64,000 nt of DNA from NCBI GenBank assembly GCA_965656185.1, contig CBFHJH010000001.1, positions 496,001-560,000 on the forward strand, in the 5' to 3' direction. The DNA comes from Croceimicrobium sp965656185. GTDB taxonomy: Bacteria > Bacteroidota > Bacteroidia > Flavobacteriales > Schleiferiaceae. Below the pieces are notes generated by a model, which was given only the letters and a program-made list of their open reading frames with translations, was not told the origin of the DNA and made no database searches. The position numbers and the translations under genes are program-made. Positions 1-9,000 of this stretch are shown here, piece by piece (position 1 is the stretch's first letter; each line of letters starts with the position of its first letter).

Positions 1-7
1 TTGCCTT

Positions 8-61
8 GTACCAAATTGTACTTAGCATGTACTAACCTAGCCTCCACCAAATGTATTTTTA
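8..61 (+). promoter_or_regulatory. GTAC direct-repeat promoter element A
   Basis: GTAC cores lie at 8-11 and 18-21 (10 bp apart), with a third at 29-32. A TATTTTTA box lies at 54-61, 32 bp after the second core, and resembles the Bacteroidota -7 box TAnnTTTG. A start near 68 would leave a leader of about 20 nt before the ATG at 88. The layout matches elements B, C and D in this window. Role as activator site or operator is inferred. Confidence 0.45.
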
Positions 62-87
62 ATAATCTATTCTATAATCTACTTCTC

Positions 88-1800
88 ATGCGCTACTTGA
101 TTACTTTTCTCGCCTACCTATTTTGCTTTTCCTCTCTGGCTCAAACCGATAGTTCGGCGATACCCAACTCTGGCATCAAAGGCCTAAAAGATAATTTAGA
201 CCGTCTTATCTCCGAAAACAAGATCGACTCAGCCTTACTTTATACGGGCAAACTGATCCAATATTATAAAAATGAGGGGGACTACTACGAGGAATTACGA
301 GCGGTAAGTCATAAGGCAGAAATTTTGCGGCATATCAGCTCTCTAGCCGAAGCTAAGAGCCTCATGATGGAATATAGTTCAGTAGCCGATACCATGGCTA
401 CCTCTACGGTAAAGTCGGTTTATTACAATCGACTAGCCGCGATACTAATAGAGCTGAAAGAACTTGAAGCGGCTTTGAAAGCTGTAAAAAGATCGCAAAG
501 CATAGACGCAAAAGCTGGATACACTTGGCGAAAATACTCCAATTGGAACATAGAGGGCGCGATCTACCGCGACCAAAAGCAATTTTACTTGGCCCGAGAA
601 GTACTCGAACGATCAGCGCAATATGCCAAAGTTCAAAATGATACGAATGAGTACCTCACGGCGCTTTATAACCTCAGTCATAATTATTTTCAAGCGAAAG
701 ATTTTGAACAGGCCTTAGAAGCAGCTCAAGCCTACCTGCTTACTTACCCTTATGACTTTACGCGTATGCCTGCCGACGTGGCCGAAATTGGAGCAGAGGC
801 TGCCCAAGAACTAGGCAACCATAAATTGGCCTTTACTTTGCTGGACTCGGCATACGAATGGCGATTGCAAGAAATGTCGGAGGTGATCGACTCCCGAGTG
901 GAAGCACTGAAAATGACCGACCACCTTGAGAAAGCTCGTTTGGAGGGTGATATCCTGCGCTCACAGAAGGAAGCAGACCATTTTCGTATTGTTGCTTTGG
1001 CCTCATTCTTATCCATTGCAACCCTTCTTGTGATTGTATTCTTTCTGAGCAGCCGTAATTACAAAGAGCGCCATTCCAGGCAAACTGAGCAAAATGAAAG
1101 AATGCAGGAATCCCTAGAGTTTAAGGACAAATTGATCAGTATCGTTGCTCATGATATCCGCAATCCGGTGGCCTCTATTCGTGGTATGCTCCAACTTTAT
1201 AGCCAAGGCATGGTGAAAACCAATGAACTGATCGATTGGATGGATGGCCTAGAAACCTCCGTAGCCAATGTAGATCTACTATTAGAAAACCTCTTGAACT
1301 GGGTGAAGGCGCAAAGAGGACAGATTGAAGCCCATATTGAAAGCATCAATATCACCCCAATCCTCAATCAGACTGCCGCAGAATTACATTCTCAATTGGA
1401 ATTGAAAAAGATCGAATTAGATCGTTCTGGATTACCCACAACGGATCTCAACCTAAACGCTGATCCAAACATCCTCTCCTTTGCCTTTCGAAATATTCTC
1501 AGCAATGCCATTAAGTTTTCGGAGGAAGGAGCTGCGGTAAAGCTCCGTTTAGAAGAATTAGGAGAATTCTACAAAATCTCAGTTCAAGATCACGGGAAAG
1601 GGATGAGCTCTCAGCAAATTGAAGCCATAATGCAAAAGAAAGCAGAGAGTACCCGCGGTACCCGATCGGAAAAAGGAAGTGGCATGGGACTTGGATTAAG
1701 TCAAGAGTTCCTGCTGGCCATGGGAGCTCGATTTGCCATCGAATCCCAATTGGGAGAAGGCACCACTCTTAGCATTATGATTCCTAAAAACTTAGCTTAA
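88..1800 (+). CDS. TPR-containing membrane sensor histidine kinase
   Basis: A 570-residue sensor kinase. The start chosen is ATG 88, which begins a clear signal peptide ending ...SLAQ; an in-frame TTG at position 1 would add 29 residues of no signal-peptide character. Residues 30-290 are TPR-like helical repeats in the periplasm. One membrane segment lies near 300-322, followed by a coiled linker. The DHp helix carries the H-box AHDIRNPVASI (His near 355). The ATPase domain is complete: N-box NILSNAIKFS near 468, G1 DHGKGM and G2 GSGMGLGLS near 530. No receiver domain is attached. It is the only sensor in the 1-12 kb cluster with an intact catalytic domain, so it could be the phosphate source for the kinase-less sensors nearby; that link is inference. 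GTAC element A lies directly upstream. Confidence 0.9.
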   Translation: MRYLITFLAYLFCFSSLAQTDSSAIPNSGIKGLKDNLDRLISENKIDSALLYTGKLIQYYKNEGDYYEELRAVSHKAEILRHISSLAEAKSLMMEYSSVADTMATSTVKSVYYNRLAAILIELKELEAALKAVKRSQSIDAKAGYTWRKYSNWNIEGAIYRDQKQFYLAREVLERSAQYAKVQNDTNEYLTALYNLSHNYFQAKDFEQALEAAQAYLLTYPYDFTRMPADVAEIGAEAAQELGNHKLAFTLLDSAYEWRLQEMSEVIDSRVEALKMTDHLEKARLEGDILRSQKEADHFRIVALASFLSIATLLVIVFFLSSRNYKERHSRQTEQNERMQESLEFKDKLISIVAHDIRNPVASIRGMLQLYSQGMVKTNELIDWMDGLETSVANVDLLLENLLNWVKAQRGQIEAHIESINITPILNQTAAELHSQLELKKIELDRSGLPTTDLNLNADPNILSFAFRNILSNAIKFSEEGAAVKLRLEELGEFYKISVQDHGKGMSSQQIEAIMQKKAESTRGTRSEKGSGMGLGLSQEFLLAMGARFAIESQLGEGTTLSIMIPKNLA

Positions 1801-1910
1801 AAGAAATACTCGCTATCGCTTTGAAGCCTTTGTTTTAAAACATTAGACCACCTTAAAATATTCTTCTTTAAGGCCAAATGGGATAACATAGAACAGTTAA
1901 AATTTGCCAG

Positions 1911-1997
1911 AAAAAAAAACTCCACCGACACCAGCCAATTAGTAGAGTTAGGGGTCTTGGCAAGTCATATGGTGGAGTTCCTAATTAACCTATGATG
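1911..1997 (-). ncRNA. Candidate small RNA ending in a long hairpin
   Basis: The span runs from the predicted start below element D to a hairpin with a U tract. The 9-bp arms are at 1918-1926 and 1971-1979 (perfect GGTGGAGTT/AACTCCACC), extended inside by GAC/GTC and GCCAA/TTGGC pairs, with a loop of about 18 nt. Nine As on the plus strand (1911-1919) give a U run on the minus strand. No ORF of note. The predicted RNA is about 87 nt. Alternatively this is only the distant terminator of the sensor gene ending at 2132. Existence as a separate RNA is inferred. Confidence 0.35.
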
Positions 1998-2002
1998 TAC
2001 TA

Positions 2003-2057
2003 CAAGATTACGGCAACCAAATTAGGCCTACACCTATTCATCGGTCCAATGCAGTAC
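2003..2057 (-). promoter_or_regulatory. GTAC direct-repeat promoter element D (degenerate)
   Basis: On the minus strand a GTAC core (2054-2057) is followed 10 bp later by GGAC (2044-2047), then 33 bp, then TAATCTTG (2003-2010). The spacing equals that of elements B and C. One half-site differs from GTAC by one base. It faces the candidate small RNA at 1911-1997 and no protein gene. Confidence 0.35.
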
Positions 2058-2131
2058 AAATGGTTTTTTTTTGTCTCCCTTTCTCGAGTCTTAATGAATC
2101 ACAGACCGAAGATCAGCCCCTAGTATCAACT

Positions 2132-5100
2132 TCAAGACTTCTTCGCTGTTTTTTTATTCTTTAAAACCTCTTTGATCGGAGCCAAACTCATGATCCTACT
2201 CATTTTTGAATAATTAAGTGGCTTCTCGATATATTCGATCACCGAAGAGTATTTATAGCTGGACTTAAGGTCTGCATTATCGGTAGAAGAAGTGGTAACT
2301 ACTACGATGATCTGTTCTTCTAGATCGAGCGACTTAATGCGGTCTAAGACATCCCAGCCATTGAGGTCGGGCATGTTTAGGTCTAATAAGACCAAGATCA
2401 AATGATCAGGATTAAATCCCGAATCTATATACTCCAAGAAGTCCTTACCGCTTTGGTAGGCCCAAATATTGTCCACCAATCCCGACTTAAGTACCACCCG
2501 CTCTTGCAGGGTTCGAATGATAGGATCATCGTCTACCATATGCACTTCAATGTCCTTTAGCTTAGCAAAGTTACCCGTAAAGCCATGCGAAAACATGCCA
2601 TCCTCTTCTAGGACTTGGGCCTTTTTGATAACATCCTTTACAATATTATCCAGCTCTCCGATGGATTCTTTAAAATGATTGAAAAAAAGCCCACGCTCCT
2701 TATCGCTTAATTTACCGGTATTTATTTCGTCTAGTAATCCATGCATACGCGTTAATGGAGCACGAACCAAATGCGATTGAGCCCAAGCAATTTCGCGCAA
2801 TCTTTTGTTCTGCTCATCCATATTCCGCAAGTTCTCCATGGTGTCCGTAATATTTCGCACCGTACCAAGCATCATTCTATCACTATTGCTTTCTTTGGCT
2901 TGGACTTCTCCGGATATCTCGATCCACAGGCGTCGCTGGGTTTTAGAAGTGTATACTTCACAGCGCTTTAGAATAGATTGACCACTTTCGAAAGCCAATT
3001 CGATCGATGCTTTCATGTTTTCCCGATACTTCTCTACCAATAGATCCAGCCATTCTGTAAAAGGGTTTTCTAGGTCTGGCTCTATCTCTAATAAATCACC
3101 AAGAACCTCACTTACCCTCCATTCTAATTGATTTTCGCGTTGTTCTAGTAAAAAATAACCCAATTGTCCCACGCGCTGCGCCTTTTCAAGCCATTGTGAT
3201 GCCTCAGTAATTTGTTGCTTATCTAAGACCGATTCGGTAATATCTTGGATTACCCCCATATAATTTCCGTGGTCGGCCTTTTCTTCCGAAATGGGAAAAG
3301 ACTTTACCCTTAACCATTTATCAGGCCTATCCCCGGGAAATTTAAAGTGATAATCCCGCAGTAGACCCTCAGGATGAGCTTCTAACTCTTGGAAAACCGC
3401 TTCTGGAGAAGGCATCCACTCCTGATCTATGAGAACCTTTATTTCATTGAGGTCCTCCAAATGCTTAAAGTCTATTTTATAATCAGCGGGTAAGTTTAGT
3501 AGATCTTTGAGGTAATCGGTATAGCGAATCGAAGGCTCATTGGTATCTAACTCCCAAGCCGCCAAACGCGTAACTGAGGCCGCCTTTTCAAGTAATGAAC
3601 TGTCTTTAAGGAAGTCTGGGCTTTCGGAAAAACTACCCAGAAGTGAAACTACTTTGCCTTTCTTATCCTTTACGGCAGAGATGCTGGCTAAAATGTTCAC
3701 TATGTGCCCGGCAGCGTGAATAATCCGAACCGTGCCTTGCCAATTTTCTATTCTACCGGTCATCATATCTTGCATGACCTTCTCAAAGTCTGCACGGTCT
3801 ATTTTCACCACCCGGTTAATAAGGCCTTTCTGATCGAGAGGAATGGTCTCCTGCTCATAACCCAGGAGCTCTTTATATCCAGGGCCACGAGTAAAAGTCT
3901 TTTTCGGTAAATTAAGTTGCCAGATGGCCGCGCCGGTAGCGTCAGAGATCAACTCATAACTCTTGATGTTTTCTTGATTGCTCAAATAGGCCTGTCGCAA
4001 GCCGTAAGAGCGAGAGAAATCATTAGCGAGTTTGAGTAAGGTATCAAATAGCTCTTGATCCCATGGCTCTTGGTCCCTTTCGATGAAGCCCCAAATGAAC
4101 TGCACTTCTTCGTTGTAGACCAAAGGAAAGAGCGTCATTTTTTTAAAACTATACTCAAAGTGCATCCGTAATTCGGTAAAGGGTACCGAATATTCATCCG
4201 AATCAAGGATCAAGTATCCCTTCTCCTTTAAGTCCGCTAACATTTGTTTGTGTTTTTGCGACGAACCGAATTTCAGAGAATTAAGGCGAGCCATTTGTTG
4301 CGCATCATTTACCTCTTGGCTTTGATGGTAAAGCATTTTCCAGCCAAAGGACCTATCGGGATCGAGCTCATTAACTTGGAGGTAAAATACTATGTCAGCA
4401 TTTATATCCTTAATTAATAGCTCAAAGGACTTACGAATGACCTCAGGCCAATCAAGATTTTCATTAGAAATGTAGCGACTGATTTGCAGTATATTAGCCA
4501 ATAAGTTAGACTTATGGATCAACTTATCGCGGGTATCTTGCAATTCTTGTTCTTGGCGCTTTATATCACTCAAGTCTTGGATCGTTCCAAACACTTGCTC
4601 TATTTCCTTCCCTTTTTTATCCGGTGAGTGCAATCGGAACTCCAAATATTTTTCAGAGTTACCTAACTTAATCCAATCCCCAAACTTCAAAGCGCCCTTT
4701 TCCCTCAGCTGTTGTTTCCACATGGTGGGCCAAGCCTCACTAAAGCGACTATTGGGTAAAGTTTCCAAGCCTAAGCCCATCTTTGCCTTTAATTCGAGCG
4801 GTATAATGGTCTTTAAGGAATCGGATGTTTCAAGACTTTGAGTCTTTAAATTTAAATTGAAACTACCCACCACAGCTAATTCTTGAGCGGCCTTGAGCTG
4901 ATGACGACTCCGTTCTAACTCAAGGATGAAGTTTTCCCGCTCACTTACATCCTGACCAAAGATCAAGATCTCGTCTTGTTCCTCTTTATGTGGGCTAAGC
5001 GATAAGGTCCATTCGATAAAGCGATTCTCGATTTCCGGAAAGCGACTAATTATTTTTAGCACTCCATCCTGCCGCTTTAAAACCCAATGAAGTATTTCTT

Positions 5101-6967
5101 GCTCGCTTATCTTATCCTTGCTATGTTTGGATAAATAGCCCAGGAAACCCTGCCCTTGGTCGGTCGAGATTTCTATTTCAGCCAGAATATTTTGAGCGGC
5201 CTGATTTAGCTTTAAAAAGTTAAAATCTTTATTTATACTAATGAAGTATAATGGACTTCTTTCCAGGAGCTCCTGATTGAAACTCTGCTCCTTCTCTATT
5301 TGCTCTATAAAGGCCTTTTGCTCTGAAAGGTCTTCTACCCCCAAAATGATCAAGGGTGTTTTTACCGTTTCGGCAAAAACCGGATGATTGCTAATACGTA
5401 TTGGGATAATTCGTCCTCGCTTAGATATTATCTCTGCACTTAGCTCTTTGATGGCTCCTTTATAGAGCGCATGAAATTTTTGTTGCTGGGCTTCTTCTAC
5501 CGGCCAATAAGGAAAAGGCTCTTCAAAAGCTTGAAGGTCCTTGAGCTTATAACCGATCATCTTTTCAAAGGATTCATTCACCAGAACATGCTCCTTAGTA
5601 TCGGTATCGATCACGATTAGCGGGTAACCGATATGCTCTATAATATTTTTGTTTATAGCATGCTCCAAGAGTAAGCGGGTATCTTGCTCTTTGCGCAAAC
5701 CCACGTGACTGAGCATATTGGCTAATACTTCCAATACCTGCAACTCCTCGTAAGTAGCTTCTACTTCATTCTCCACCCAATCAAAACCAACAAATCCCTG
5801 GCAAGAATTATTTACCATAACTGGAACCGCCACCAAACTCTTGATCGACTGTGAGCTTAAGATCTCCCGCAAACTCGATTCGGGAAGTTCTTCCACCTTT
5901 GGAATGATCATGGCTTCGGCCCTTAAGTGGTATTCTAACCAATCTGGAAAAGCCTCCATGGGCACTTGTTGCAGATTTTCTATTTGGGGCTCTATGCCCG
6001 AGGAACACCACTCGTAAGTATTACTTGTGGTGCTGGCTTTAAAGTCATAATCGAAAATATAAGCGCGATCTGCCTGAACGAACTCACCCACACTTTCGAG
6101 ACTTTCTTTTATAAGCCCATCTATGGTTTCCGGAGCTACATCAATAAATTTTGAGCTTAAGGTTAAAAGCAGGTCCAGTAATGACTGCTTTCGTTCTACG
6201 ACCTTTAACATGGCCCGTCGCTCGGATATCTCGTGCGCCACTAGAAAGTAGCGCCTATCGGAAAAGATCAAGCTAACGTCGAAAAAATGCTCCTTTCCCC
6301 CTAAATCGCGAATAGAACCAGACTGCCAGCTCAGTCGATTCTCGAATTGAATACTGGATTCAATATCCTCTTCAGCCCTAAGCCCCATCTTTTTTATGAT
6401 CTCAAAAAGATCTTGTCCAATTAAATCCGAATCCTCACCGAGGTAATTCTGCCACAGACTATTTGCCGAGCTTATTCTCCCCTCGTTATCGGCGATCAAC
6501 ACGAGATCTTTAACTTCTTCAAAGTAGTTTTTCAGGTCGGCCGTGGCTTTGATCTCATCACTCACATCGATGTGTACTCCTAACATCCGAATGGGCTTGC
6601 CTTGATCAAAAATAACCTTACCAATACACCGAATCCATACATCGTGACCCGCCCGATGATAGTAACGTATAAGTTGGCGATAAGGCTTACTAGGGTCTTG
6701 TATATGCTCTCCTACTAATTTCTCGGCTAAGTCCGCATCTTTCGGATCTATCATGCCTTGCCAAGCCGAACTGCGATGTGGCATTTCCTTGGGATCATAG
6801 CCCAGGGTAAGCCAAAATTGATCATTAAAATATTCCTGCTCAGGGTTTTCGAGGTCCCAAAACCAAAGACCATCTAAGGCAAAGTTGGTGATGAATTCGA
6901 ATAAGGAATCATCTACTTTGGCCAGTTCATACAGTTCTCTCTTGAGGTAATTTCCCTTTTCTTTCAT
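2132..6967 (-). CDS. Multi-PAS/GAF hybrid sensor with receiver, lacking kinase ATPase domain
   Basis: A 1611-residue, apparently cytoplasmic protein with no signal peptide or membrane segment. Rough order: two PAS domains (20-255), GAF (260-435), three PAS-like domains (440-800), GAF (830-985), three PAS-like domains (1000-1375), a DHp-like helix with SHLVRAPLTRM (His near 1397), then directly a receiver domain (1475-1590) with VDDDP, the phospho-acceptor in LLDLNMP (Asp near 1525) and the EKP lysine. No N, G1 or G2 box of an HATPase domain lies between DHp and receiver, so it cannot phosphorylate itself by the usual route. It starts 3 bp after the stop of the HTH-like gene 6971-8152, so the two are very probably co-transcribed. 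Role as a phosphorelay intermediate or scaffold is inference. Confidence 0.85.
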   Translation of the reverse strand: MKEKGNYLKRELYELAKVDDSLFEFITNFALDGLWFWDLENPEQEYFNDQFWLTLGYDPKEMPHRSSAWQGMIDPKDADLAEKLVGEHIQDPSKPYRQLIRYYHRAGHDVWIRCIGKVIFDQGKPIRMLGVHIDVSDEIKATADLKNYFEEVKDLVLIADNEGRISSANSLWQNYLGEDSDLIGQDLFEIIKKMGLRAEEDIESSIQFENRLSWQSGSIRDLGGKEHFFDVSLIFSDRRYFLVAHEISERRAMLKVVERKQSLLDLLLTLSSKFIDVAPETIDGLIKESLESVGEFVQADRAYIFDYDFKASTTSNTYEWCSSGIEPQIENLQQVPMEAFPDWLEYHLRAEAMIIPKVEELPESSLREILSSQSIKSLVAVPVMVNNSCQGFVGFDWVENEVEATYEELQVLEVLANMLSHVGLRKEQDTRLLLEHAINKNIIEHIGYPLIVIDTDTKEHVLVNESFEKMIGYKLKDLQAFEEPFPYWPVEEAQQQKFHALYKGAIKELSAEIISKRGRIIPIRISNHPVFAETVKTPLIILGVEDLSEQKAFIEQIEKEQSFNQELLERSPLYFISINKDFNFLKLNQAAQNILAEIEISTDQGQGFLGYLSKHSKDKISEQEILHWVLKRQDGVLKIISRFPEIENRFIEWTLSLSPHKEEQDEILIFGQDVSERENFILELERSRHQLKAAQELAVVGSFNLNLKTQSLETSDSLKTIIPLELKAKMGLGLETLPNSRFSEAWPTMWKQQLREKGALKFGDWIKLGNSEKYLEFRLHSPDKKGKEIEQVFGTIQDLSDIKRQEQELQDTRDKLIHKSNLLANILQISRYISNENLDWPEVIRKSFELLIKDINADIVFYLQVNELDPDRSFGWKMLYHQSQEVNDAQQMARLNSLKFGSSQKHKQMLADLKEKGYLILDSDEYSVPFTELRMHFEYSFKKMTLFPLVYNEEVQFIWGFIERDQEPWDQELFDTLLKLANDFSRSYGLRQAYLSNQENIKSYELISDATGAAIWQLNLPKKTFTRGPGYKELLGYEQETIPLDQKGLINRVVKIDRADFEKVMQDMMTGRIENWQGTVRIIHAAGHIVNILASISAVKDKKGKVVSLLGSFSESPDFLKDSSLLEKAASVTRLAAWELDTNEPSIRYTDYLKDLLNLPADYKIDFKHLEDLNEIKVLIDQEWMPSPEAVFQELEAHPEGLLRDYHFKFPGDRPDKWLRVKSFPISEEKADHGNYMGVIQDITESVLDKQQITEASQWLEKAQRVGQLGYFLLEQRENQLEWRVSEVLGDLLEIEPDLENPFTEWLDLLVEKYRENMKASIELAFESGQSILKRCEVYTSKTQRRLWIEISGEVQAKESNSDRMMLGTVRNITDTMENLRNMDEQNKRLREIAWAQSHLVRAPLTRMHGLLDEINTGKLSDKERGLFFNHFKESIGELDNIVKDVIKKAQVLEEDGMFSHGFTGNFAKLKDIEVHMVDDDPIIRTLQERVVLKSGLVDNIWAYQSGKDFLEYIDSGFNPDHLILVLLDLNMPDLNGWDVLDRIKSLDLEEQIIVVVTTSSTDNADLKSSYKYSSVIEYIEKPLNYSKMSRIMSLAPIKEVLKNKKTAKKS

Positions 6968-6970
6968 CCA

Positions 6971-8152
6971 TTATACCAATTGTGCCAACCTACGGTGCAT
7001 GCGGTCTAGCAGATCATAGATACTTGCAAACCAATATTTTTTTTCCAAGGCTCGTTTATGCCTTAAATAAAGCGTGAAATCTCCATTATGGTAGGCGTAA
7101 TAAGCTTGGGCAATGTGAAAGACCTGATTGAGGCCATTTTCAGTCCAGTGGCGAATTTCCCACTTCGAAAACCGACCTAAACTCAGTAATTCCTTACACT
7201 TTTGATCCAATTCTAATCCGAAGCATAAGGATATGGGCTCTTTTAAGAACTGCACCTTATGGCTAGATGTTTTAAAACCTTCTATCAAATTTTGCCAAGC
7301 CTTTTCCTCGGTGCCTGCTCCCTTATAAAGTGACTTTAGATAATCTATGGTCAAAAGGCGGGCCTTTAAATCCGTGGCTAAATTGTCTGGCTCATTCAAT
7401 TGCTCGATTAGATCAACGTATTCCAAAAAAAGCGATCGATCCTTATTAAAAAGACTGCGAGTAGCTAAACCTGCTAAGCAAAATAGCTTCTCTTCCGGAT
7501 CGGCACTAAAGCGATAGAGTAAATTTAACTGGTCGTAATAATGAGGATTACGGCTGTAACTGGAATTGTAGAATAATAATACCACTTGAGGATAAGCGGT
7601 CTTTTGCAAAAAATATTTTAACCATTTTTCGTCTTTGACCTCCAAAAAAGCCGATCCGCAAAAATTGGCCAAAGCCACGCAGTTTTCATAATAATCCTCG
7701 GTTAGTCGCAAGCGAACCGACTTCGACAAGATCCTGGAAACCTTAGTGAATTCCTTTTTTACCAATAAATACTTTAATAAATAGGCCAAACCTAAAATGT
7801 CACGCGCGTTTTTAGTAGCGATCAATTGCTCAGCAAAATTTACCTCAAAATCAATTTCTGGTGAATGCATCAGTACTTGATACTCGGATATTTCCTTTTG
7901 ACGCATAGGAAGCTTTTCAAACTCCTGATAACCAGAATAGCCTAAATATCTGCAAAGTATATCTAGGGTCCTTTTTGAAGTTGCCCCATTATACTTTACT
8001 AAACCAAAAAATCTGCGTATAGTATTATAACTGAGATTTTCCCCTGTCTCTGCCTGTACTTCCTGTGCTAGATCCTGCGCATCACTCAAGTCGGTAATAT
8101 CTCTTCCGAACCTACCAACTACCGCAAGCTTTACCTTGTCTACATCCATCAT
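6971..8152 (-). CDS. Protein with DNA-binding-like N terminus and helical repeat body
   Basis: A 393-residue protein. The first 75 residues resemble a helical, DNA-binding-like module common in Bacteroidota (motif YNTIRRFFGLVKY followed by TLDILCRYLGYSGYQEF). The rest is rich in paired amphipathic helices of TPR type with no enzyme motif. No signal peptide or membrane segment. The stop is 3 bp before the start of the 1611-residue sensor, pointing to an operon and a shared task. It is the only protein in the sensory cluster with a plausible DNA-binding part, so it is a candidate reader of the GTAC elements; this is a guess from context. A second ATG (8149) is equally possible as start. Confidence 0.75.
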   Translation of the reverse strand: MMDVDKVKLAVVGRFGRDITDLSDAQDLAQEVQAETGENLSYNTIRRFFGLVKYNGATSKRTLDILCRYLGYSGYQEFEKLPMRQKEISEYQVLMHSPEIDFEVNFAEQLIATKNARDILGLAYLLKYLLVKKEFTKVSRILSKSVRLRLTEDYYENCVALANFCGSAFLEVKDEKWLKYFLQKTAYPQVVLLFYNSSYSRNPHYYDQLNLLYRFSADPEEKLFCLAGLATRSLFNKDRSLFLEYVDLIEQLNEPDNLATDLKARLLTIDYLKSLYKGAGTEEKAWQNLIEGFKTSSHKVQFLKEPISLCFGLELDQKCKELLSLGRFSKWEIRHWTENGLNQVFHIAQAYYAYHNGDFTLYLRHKRALEKKYWFASIYDLLDRMHRRLAQLV

Positions 8153-8276
8153 AGCCTTTTTACCCTGTAAGCCCCTCTTGCCTCAATAAAAACACCTTAC
8201 TATTTAACACGATTCCTTCACTTTGTAATTTACTAAAGGAAATCACTAATGACAAGGGTCTAAACCAAGATATTGA

Positions 8277-8308
8277 CTTAAAAAGCAAGAAGCGCCTTAG
8301 CGCTTCTT
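8277..8308 (-). terminator. Rho-independent terminator
   Basis: A perfect 9-bp stem (AAGAAGCGC at 8287-8295 with its complement at 8300-8308) and a 4-nt loop. On the minus strand it is followed by GCTTTTT. It lies about 210 bp below the receiver gene (stop at 8518) and about 70 bp below the predicted start from element C. Confidence 0.65.
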
Positions 8309-8380
8309 ACCTTTAACTTGCTAAAAACACCTTCCCCTCTATAAACTTTAATCCGGTGCAAGAAGCAAATCTACTACTCA
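8277..8380 (-). ncRNA. Candidate small RNA below element C
   Basis: About 104 nt between the predicted start from the TACTTTTG box (8386-8393) and the terminator hairpin. It contains a 22-codon reading frame starting near the predicted 5' end, so a leaderless small peptide is an alternative. No similarity by eye to the other candidate RNA (1911-1997). It could also be a processed 3' end of the sensor-receiver transcript. Existence is inferred from the promoter and terminator only. Confidence 0.33.
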
Positions 8381-8385
8381 TGTTT

Positions 8386-8440
8386 CAAAAGTAAGTTGTG
8401 GTAGGCTTTGTTAGCAGGGAGCATGAGTACATATTAGTAC
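8386..8440 (-). promoter_or_regulatory. GTAC direct-repeat promoter element C
   Basis: On the minus strand GTAC cores lie at 8437-8440 and 8427-8430 (10 bp apart), followed by 33 bp and TACTTTTG (8386-8393), a perfect TAnnTTTG box. The 17-bp core TTGTACTAATATGTACT differs from element B at two positions. It lies 77 bp below the receiver gene and 234 bp above the HTH-like gene. Confidence 0.5.
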
Positions 8441-8517
8441 AATCTCACAATTTCATAGCACTAAACCAATAAGCCACTATTAATCAACGGCTTAAACCGG
8501 CTTTTTAAAGTCTAAAC

Positions 8518-8955
8518 TTAGACTAATCGTGCTAAGGCTTGGGATAGCCGGGCCGGCTTTAAGGGTTTCTCGATAAAATCGATCACAAAGTCGTATTTCG
8601 TAGTATTCTTGTGGTCTTCTGGGTTAATCGAACTCGTGTAGATTGCGATCCATAGATGTACATCATAACCTTTATCTTTAAGAAACTTTAAGACCGCATG
8701 GCCGTCCATCTTTGGCATACTAATATCCAATAAAACAAAAGTGCTCGCTAAGTGCTCGTTGGCTTCTACTTGCTCCTGTTGCAGAAAATCACAAAATTCC
8801 TTGCCATTTTTAAAACTAAAGGTTTTGGCGCCTGGCACAACTTTCTGCATATTAAACAAGGCTAATCTATTGACGATCGGATCGTCATCCACCACCATAA
8901 ATCGCCATTGGGCCAGACTTGCTTTATCTAGGCTTTCATTTTCTCCTTTTTGCAT
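8518..8955 (-). CDS. Stand-alone response-regulator receiver protein
   Basis: A 145-residue single-domain receiver. Residues 18-140 form the CheY-like domain: acidic pocket VDDDP near 23-25, phospho-acceptor Asp near 77 in LLDISMPKMDG, a Thr/Ser in IYTSS, and conserved Lys near 130 in IEKP. No DNA-binding or enzyme output domain. It lies 45 bp below the kinase-less sensor 9001-12003 and is probably in the same transcript, so it may receive phosphate from, or pass it to, the DHp histidine of that protein; this pairing is inferred from position. Confidence 0.9.
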   Translation of the reverse strand: MQKGENESLDKASLAQWRFMVVDDDPIVNRLALFNMQKVVPGAKTFSFKNGKEFCDFLQQEQVEANEHLASTFVLLDISMPKMDGHAVLKFLKDKGYDVHLWIAIYTSSINPEDHKNTTKYDFVIDFIEKPLKPARLSQALARLV

Positions 8956-9000
8956 AAGACCTTTTAAATTGTCGATCGGATTTACAGGCTTAAAGTGAAC

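Larger units (their letters stand above)
1801..2131. other. Intergenic stretch between convergent genes
   Basis: No protein gene seen. On the minus strand it contains a degenerate GTAC-type promoter (2003-2057) and, about 25 bp below its predicted start, a large hairpin with a nine-T tract (1911-1979). Together these look like a short independent transcript. Confidence 0.5.
8153..8517. other. Intergenic stretch upstream of the HTH-like gene
   Basis: It holds GTAC element C (8386-8440), a hairpin terminator (8277-8308) and the promoter region of the gene starting at 8152. A 22-codon frame (8313-8381, minus) begins almost at the predicted RNA start and stops just before the terminator; whether it is translated is unclear. 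A 12-bp sequence AAGGTGTTTTTA occurs twice on the minus strand (8187-8198 and 8322-8333). Confidence 0.5.

Noticed and set aside
1993..2000. GTAC at 1997-2000 near element D as an extra half-site
   Set aside because: It falls beyond the predicted -7 box in the transcribed part and is not at a 10-bp step from the others.
8187..8333. 12-bp sequence AAGGTGTTTTTA twice on the minus strand
   Set aside because: One lies in the candidate RNA and one in the leader of the HTH-like gene; too short and AT-rich to call a regulatory repeat without genome-wide counts.
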